8,856 nt of DNA from Candidatus Phaeomarinibacter sp. (GTDB lineage Bacteria > Pseudomonadota > Alphaproteobacteria > CGMCC-115125): assembly GCA_028279995.1 (NCBI GenBank), contig JANQMQ010000336.1:1-8856 (forward strand), read 5' to 3'. The position numbers and the translations under genes were made by a program. Positions 5,175 to 8,856 of the stretch are shown here, one piece after another (the first letter of the stretch is position 1; every line of letters starts with the position of its first letter). The notes beneath the pieces were generated by a model. The model saw only the letters and a list, made by a program, of their open reading frames with translations. It had not been told where the DNA came from and made no database searches.

Positions 5175-6548
5175 ATGGCTGACACAACAGTAACGCGCCC
5201 GCCCGCCAGACGGTTCCTGGCCGCGATCGACCCCTCCGTCCTCATCAAGGAGCTGACGCCGCGTGGCCTGTTCGGGCGATCATTGATCATCGTCATCGCA
5301 CCAATGCTGCTGCTCCAGCTCGTGGCGACCTTTGTGTTCCTCGACCGCCACTGGGAGAAAGTCACGCGCGGGCTTGCCTATATGGCTGCCAACGACATGG
5401 CGCTGATCATGAGCCTCTATGACGACCTGCGCAGCGCTGATGAATATGAGGCGTTTGTGGACCTGATTGGTCGCACCGTTGAGGTTCAGGTCTTCATCTG
5501 GCCCGGTGAACGGCTGCCGCCCGCGGTCAGCCCCGGCCTCTTTCCCATGCTGCAGGACAGCCTGGAAGCGGAGATGGCGCAGCGCTTCGACGAACCGGTC
5601 TGGATTGATACGGTCACTTACGAAAAATATGTGGACGTCCGTATCCAGAAGCCGGAAGGCGTGGTGCGCGCCCTGTTCCTGCGCAGCCGTGTCTCGGCCA
5701 CCAACAGCCACATTTTCCTGTCGTGGATGGCAGCCACATCCATCATCCTGCTCCTTGTGGCCGTGCTGTTTCTGCGCGGGCAGGTCCGGCCCATACAGCG
5801 CCTTGCCCATGCCGCTGAAGCCTTTGGTCTTGGCCACGACATGCCGGATTTCAAACCGTCCGGCGCCACCGAGGTCCGCCGCGCTGCCCAGTCTCTCATC
5901 GTGATGCGCGACCGCCTCGCCCGCCAGATTGACCAGCGCACCTCCATGCTCGCCGGTGTCAGCCATGACCTGAAAACCCCGCTGACCCGCTTCAAGCTGC
6001 AGCTCGCCATGATGGGAGATGATCCGGAGATCAAGGAACTGCAAAGCGACGTAACCGAGATGCAACGGCTGCTCGACGAGTATCTGGATTTTGCCCGCGG
6101 ACAGGGCGGTGAAAGCGCACGATCGCTTGAGCTTGAGGACTTTCTGGAAGACATCCGGGTCAACGCAGCCCGCAAGGGCGCCAATGTGACCCTCGATATG
6201 GATGGGCCCATAGAGTTCCGGGCACGCCCTGCTGCCCTCCAGCGGTGCATCAGCAATCTCGTCGAGAATGCCATTGGCCATGCCGAGCATGTGCGCCTCA
6301 GCGCGGTGCGCCATGGACATTCAGTGGAAATCTATGTGGATGACGACGGGCCTGGTATCCCACCAGATCAGATGGAAGATGCCTTCCGCCCCTTCCATCG
6401 GCTGGATGAGTCCCGCAACCAGAACAGGTCCGGCTCCGGTCTGGGGCTTGCGATTGCCCGTGACGTGGCCCGTGGCCATGGCGGTGATATCCTGTTGCTG
6501 CAAAGCCCGCTCGGCGGCCTGCGCGCACTCATACAGTTGCCCGTCTAG
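5175..6548 (+). CDS. EnvZ-like membrane sensor histidine kinase
   Basis: This 457-residue inner-membrane histidine kinase is the probable partner of the upstream response regulator. From the ATG at 5175 the order is a cytoplasmic N-terminal tail (1-35), TM1 about 36-56 (SLIIVIAPMLLLQLVATFVF), a periplasmic sensor region of about 120 residues (57-178), TM2 about 179-200, a HAMP linker (201-253, beginning RGQVRPIQRL), a dimerisation/phosphoacceptor helix with His264 in GVSHDLKTPLTR, and a catalytic ATPase domain with N box NLVENAIGHA (Asn361, Asn365), G1 DDDGPGIP (389-396), F box FRPFHRL and G2 GSGLGLAIA (420-428). All catalytic motifs are intact. The stop lies only 4 bp from the end of the convergent TetR-like gene, so there is no room for a separate terminator. 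The stimulus is unknown; the periplasmic region matches no sensor fold I recognise. Confidence 0.93.
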   Translation: MADTTVTRPPARRFLAAIDPSVLIKELTPRGLFGRSLIIVIAPMLLLQLVATFVFLDRHWEKVTRGLAYMAANDMALIMSLYDDLRSADEYEAFVDLIGRTVEVQVFIWPGERLPPAVSPGLFPMLQDSLEAEMAQRFDEPVWIDTVTYEKYVDVRIQKPEGVVRALFLRSRVSATNSHIFLSWMAATSIILLLVAVLFLRGQVRPIQRLAHAAEAFGLGHDMPDFKPSGATEVRRAAQSLIVMRDRLARQIDQRTSMLAGVSHDLKTPLTRFKLQLAMMGDDPEIKELQSDVTEMQRLLDEYLDFARGQGGESARSLELEDFLEDIRVNAARKGANVTLDMDGPIEFRARPAALQRCISNLVENAIGHAEHVRLSAVRHGHSVEIYVDDDGPGIPPDQMEDAFRPFHRLDESRNQNRSGSGLGLAIARDVARGHGGDILLLQSPLGGLRALIQLPV

Positions 6549-6552
6549 ACCA

Positions 6553-7254
6553 CTACTGGCGCGCGCCCAGATTGGTCAAAGCCTCAAAGGAACTGCGCAG
6601 CAGACCGGACACATTTTCCACCATGCCGGTCGCCTGCTCCATCAGGCTTTCAGCGCGCCGCAAGCGCCGGTCCAGATCAGCCATGGTCTTCGCCATGTCC
6701 TGACTTTCCTCATTGAGCCAGACCCGCAGATTGGCCGCATAGATGATCCCCACCGCACGCACCCTCAGTGCACCGCGCACACCGCTGGTATCCAGGTCGG
6801 CTGCCTCCAGCATCCATTGAATGCTCTCCAGGGCAGGTGATACGGCAGCCAGCAATGCACCGGGATCAGTCGGCAGGTCTGCCAGGATCGCCCGCAAGGC
6901 CGGCCGGTGCTGCCACATCAGGTCATATCGGCTCATCAGGACATCAAACAGGCGGTCACGCGCCGGCTCGTCACCGGCCTCATCATCAATCTCGTTGAGG
7001 ACCTGAGCATCTATCTGACGTGAAAACGCGCGCAAAATTTCCGTTTTGGACGGTGTCACATCCAGTGCATCCGGAAGCAACACACCCGCCGCCGCCGCAA
7101 TTTCAGCCATGGACAGATCGCGCCACCCCTTGGTCTGGGCAAGCGTCAGGGCCGCATCCACGAGGCGCGCCCTCAGCTTGGCTTTGCCAGCCTTCTTGAG
7201 CTTCTTGCGAGGTTTTGTGTCACTTGTTGCGTTCATGGCGTCAGAATAGGCCAT
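6553..7254 (-). CDS. TetR-fold regulator with COQ9-like C-terminal region
   Basis: The 233-residue protein starts with a basic tail (KPRKKLKKAGKAKLRAR, 14-30). A TetR-type HTH region follows (about 27-75: LVDAALTLAQTKGWRDLSMA, then EIAAAAGV), but the usual TetR YRHF-like end of the recognition helix reads DVTPSK here. The C-terminal half, VRGALRVRAVGIIYAANLRVWL (159-180) then MAKTMADLDRRLRRAESL (187-204), resembles the COQ9 family of ubiquinone-biosynthesis lipid-binding proteins, which have a TetR fold. A possible amphipathic helix ends the protein (205-230). It could be a true repressor or a non-DNA-binding COQ9 relative. Two starts are possible, 7254 and 7236 (MNATSD); neither has a good ribosome binding site. 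It is the last gene of the ybjN-proC operon and converges on the kinase. A 10-bp inverted repeat covers both start codons. Confidence 0.82.
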   Translation of the reverse strand: MAYSDAMNATSDTKPRKKLKKAGKAKLRARLVDAALTLAQTKGWRDLSMAEIAAAAGVLLPDALDVTPSKTEILRAFSRQIDAQVLNEIDDEAGDEPARDRLFDVLMSRYDLMWQHRPALRAILADLPTDPGALLAAVSPALESIQWMLEAADLDTSGVRGALRVRAVGIIYAANLRVWLNEESQDMAKTMADLDRRLRRAESLMEQATGMVENVSGLLRSSFEALTNLGARQ

Positions 7255-7259
7255 GAACG
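7230..7259. promoter_or_regulatory. Perfect 10-bp inverted repeat over the TetR-like gene start
   Basis: CGTTCATGGC (7230-7239) and GCCATGAACG (7250-7259) are exact reverse complements separated by 10 bp. The arms contain the two candidate start codons (7234-7236 and 7252-7254 on the minus strand). A minus-strand TATTCT (7243-7248) in the spacer ends 6 nt before the inner ATG and could be a weak -10. TetR proteins often bind dyads of this size at their own promoter, so this is a candidate operator. Part of the symmetry comes from two ATG codons each next to GCC, so chance is not excluded. Confidence 0.5.
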
Positions 7260-7300
7260 GTGACGCTTCTACTAACGCTGCTGTCGCACCGGACAGGCAG

Positions 7301-8137
7301 CTAGAGCTCGCGCGCCCGGTCGCGCGCCGCTTTGAGGGCCTTGGCCATCAGCGGTTTGAGACCATCATCCCCCATCAGGACGTCCAGGGCAGCCGCGGTC
7401 GTGCCGCCGGGCGACGTCACATTCTCCCTCAAAGTAGCGGCCGGTTCCGATGCCTGATGCATCAACTCACCGGCACCACTGACCGTCGCACGGGCCAGGG
7501 CATCCGCCAGATCATCCGGCAACCCAAGCTCACGGCCCGCAGCCGCCATGCATTCCGCCAGCCAGAATACGTAGGCCGGTCCGCTGCCGGACACTGCGGT
7601 CACGGCATCCATCAGATTCTCATCATCAAGCCAGACAACATCTCCCACAGCCCCAAGCAGGGATGTCGCGAGATCACGCTGGTTGCCGCTGACACCGGGT
7701 CCGGCAAACCCGGCAGTGATCCCCCGCCCGACTGCTGCGGGTGTGTTGGGCATGGAGCGGACGACCGGGACGTCGCCGAAGACTGCAACAAGATCAGCCA
7801 CGGTCTTGCCTGCAGCAATGGATACGACAAGAGGCTGGAATGCCATCAGGGGTTTAAGCATGACCGCCGCCTCATCAAGGATCTGCGGCTTCACGGCCAG
7901 CACCACAACCGCTGCACTGTCCAGATGTGACGCGTCCGGATGAATTTGAAAGCCGTGTTCGGCAGCGAGCAACTGCATGTCGTCAGCTGCAGCTGGATCA
8001 ATGATGGCGATCTGGTCCCCGGTCGCGCCCGCATCCAGCCACCCGCGCAGCATCGCGCCACCCATCTTGCCCGCGCCTGCCAGAACAAGAGTGCCGGGCA
8101 ATACCAGCCTGGAAGAAGACGCGGGCGCTTGGGTCAT
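7301..8137 (-). CDS. proC: Pyrroline-5-carboxylate reductase
   Basis: ProC reduces 1-pyrroline-5-carboxylate to L-proline with NAD(P)H, the last step of proline synthesis, in the cytoplasm. The 278-residue product has the usual length. Its N-terminal Rossmann domain carries LAGAGKMGGAM (19-29, dinucleotide binding), AVKPQ (81-85) and VRSMPNTP (126-133). The C-terminal helical dimerisation domain carries AVSGSGPAYV (181-190, substrate site) and the family signature ENVTSPGGTTAAAL (238-251). The start at 8137 leaves an N-terminal tail of 16 residues before the first beta strand. It begins 5 bases after the ybjN-domain gene stop and lacks a strong ribosome binding site, which points to translational coupling. 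The TetR-like gene follows 46 bp downstream on the same strand. Confidence 0.96.
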   Translation of the reverse strand: MTQAPASSSRLVLPGTLVLAGAGKMGGAMLRGWLDAGATGDQIAIIDPAAADDMQLLAAEHGFQIHPDASHLDSAAVVVLAVKPQILDEAAVMLKPLMAFQPLVVSIAAGKTVADLVAVFGDVPVVRSMPNTPAAVGRGITAGFAGPGVSGNQRDLATSLLGAVGDVVWLDDENLMDAVTAVSGSGPAYVFWLAECMAAAGRELGLPDDLADALARATVSGAGELMHQASEPAATLRENVTSPGGTTAAALDVLMGDDGLKPLMAKALKAARDRAREL

Positions 8138-8142
8138 GTCTG

Positions 8143-8643
8143 TCAGGCGGATCCTTGGGTCTCAAACATGCAGGCCGCCATTGCATCCTCCGCCGACTGG
8201 CCGGCCCACAGCACAAACTGGAATGCCGGGTAGTAGCGCTCACACGCCTCTACGGCCAGAGATAAAAGCATTTCACATTGTTCAGGTGACGCATCACCGG
8301 CGCCGAGCAGCAGGCCATGCCGGAACAGCACCACCCCTTCATCCTTCCAGATATCAAAGTGACCAAGCCAGAGCTGTTCGTTTATGCGGGCCAGGAGATC
8401 ATGCACGTCAGCCAGTTTGCCGGCATTGATCTTCTGATCAAAGGCGCAGGCCAGATGCAGACCATTGAGGTCATCCCGCCAGGTGAATGACAGGTCATAG
8501 TCGCACCAGCGACCGGTCACAGTGAGAGACAGCTCATCTTCAGCCGACCGTTCAAACGGCCAGTTCTGGTGCGTTGCCAGGTTCTCCAGTACATCGATGG
8601 GGTTTTCAAGAAGGGTGACGGTATCAGCGGTAGTCAACGACAT
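8143..8643 (-). CDS. YbjN domain-containing protein
   Basis: This 166-residue soluble protein belongs to the YbjN family (sometimes called bacterial sensory transduction regulator), whose biochemical role is not settled. It is recognised by the start NPIDVLENLA (14-23), the alternating strand-rich core (DYDLSFTWRDDLNGLHLAC, 48-66), KLADVHDLLARINEQLWLGHF (76-96) and the diagnostic end ERYYPAFQFVLWAG (135-148) followed by ET at 161-162. No signal peptide or membrane segment is visible, so it is probably cytoplasmic. The ATG at 8643 has GGAAGG 6 nt upstream. It is the first gene of the operon with proC, an arrangement I recall as frequent in alphaproteobacteria. In other bacteria YbjN has been linked to stress, motility and type III secretion traits; no function is assigned here. 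Confidence 0.92.
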   Translation of the reverse strand: MSLTTADTVTLLENPIDVLENLATHQNWPFERSAEDELSLTVTGRWCDYDLSFTWRDDLNGLHLACAFDQKINAGKLADVHDLLARINEQLWLGHFDIWKDEGVVLFRHGLLLGAGDASPEQCEMLLSLAVEACERYYPAFQFVLWAGQSAEDAMAACMFETQGSA

Positions 8644-8647
8644 GGCA

Positions 8648-8670
8648 GGCCTTCCCGTTTGACGGGGGCC
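8648..8670 (-). promoter_or_regulatory. Leader hairpin covering the ybjN ribosome binding site
   Basis: Read on the minus strand, GGCC-CCCGT pairs with ACGGG-GGCC around a CAA loop, with an AA bulge on the right: 9 bp, all G-C except one A-T pair. The right arm contains the Shine-Dalgarno sequence GGGAAGG (8650-8656), so a folded leader would hide it from the ribosome. This suggests translational control (temperature, a protein or a trans-acting RNA), but it is inferred from folding by eye only. Confidence 0.4.
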
Positions 8671-8856
8671 CGATGCCAGCCGGCCTCACAACCTCAGCAA
8701 ACCAGCACCACCCCCCGGTGACACTCTTGGGATATCGTCGGCGCCCCAGCCTGATTGCACCCACAGGGGCACATCTTGTGCCGGAGACCAAGCGACACAC
8801 CACCATCACCGTGCATGGGTGCGTGAGTCGGCGCAAGCATCACTTCATGAATCTTG
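8671..8856. other. Intergenic leader region without a recognised gene
   Basis: Upstream of the ybjN leader hairpin no open frame on either strand resembles a known protein. A minus-strand frame that reads through this region and into the ybjN start has a cysteine/arginine-rich composition typical of a shadow. An ATG at 8847 (+) runs off the window after three codons and has no ribosome binding site. The promoter of the ybjN-proC operon is expected here, but no convincing -35/-10 pair was found. Confidence 0.4.

Noticed and set aside
5280..6320. 346-codon open frame on the minus strand opposite the kinase gene
   Set aside because: The plus-strand kinase has all catalytic motifs; the antisense translation is His/Gly/Ala-rich without domains and lacks its own ribosome binding site.
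6556..6570. GC-rich CTGG...CCAG element as a bidirectional terminator
   Set aside because: The centre is an alternating GC run that does not pair cleanly, there is no T-run, and it lies inside the coding end of the TetR-like gene.
8624..8836. 70-codon minus-strand frame overlapping the YbjN start
   Set aside because: It overlaps the ybjN start in another frame, resembles no known protein and is rich in Cys, Trp and Arg as expected of non-coding reading.
8847..8856. Possible plus-strand gene start (ATG) at the right edge
   Set aside because: Only three codons are visible and there is no ribosome binding site, so it cannot be supported.
1..8856. Mobile element, defence island or biosynthetic cluster
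   Set aside because: Every sizeable frame matches a common housekeeping or regulatory family, and no transposase, integrase, direct terminal repeat or marked shift in composition was seen.

Overview
The window looks like ordinary chromosomal core genome of an alphaproteobacterium. The evidence is the moderately high GC by eye, the order uvrC-pgsA-moaD-moaE, an ilvE of the alphaproteobacterial type (CKSKAAGLY around the catalytic lysine, FLDGITRRTVI), a PetP-like MarR / PetR-like regulator / EnvZ-like kinase cassette, and a YbjN-ProC pair. The genus cannot be read from the sequence. I see no tRNA, rRNA, CRISPR array, insertion sequence or phage gene. Eleven genes fill almost all of the window.

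Layout. Bases 1-2717 (+): the 3' part of uvrC (nucleotide excision repair), then pgsA (phosphatidylglycerophosphate synthase), moaD and moaE (the two subunits of molybdopterin synthase). pgsA, moaD and moaE overlap or nearly overlap and are probably co-transcribed. Bases 2724-3620 (-): ilvE, a branched-chain aminotransferase that ends 6 bp from the moaE stop. Bases 3621-3875: a divergent intergenic region rich in dyads. Bases 3876-6548 (+): a MarR-family regulator, an OmpR/PetR-type response regulator and a membrane histidine kinase, probably one operon. Bases 6553-8643 (-): an operon read right to left as ybjN-domain gene, proC, and a TetR-fold regulator whose C-terminal half resembles COQ9. 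Bases 8644-8856 hold the ybjN leader and no gene I can recognise.

How the genes relate. The left block is housekeeping: repair, phospholipid synthesis and molybdenum cofactor. The central block is a signalling cassette in which the kinase very likely phosphorylates the response regulator, with a MarR protein translationally linked to the regulator. The right block couples proline biosynthesis to a YbjN protein and a TetR/COQ9-like protein.

No clearly undescribed system is evident. The most interesting signals are regulatory: inverted repeats lying over the start codons of both the MarR and the TetR-like gene (fitting autorepression), repeated half-sites upstream of marR, a hairpin that would hide the ybjN ribosome binding site, and -10-like hexamers placed so that pgsA and marR could be leaderless. 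All of these come from reading the sequence and have not been tested statistically.
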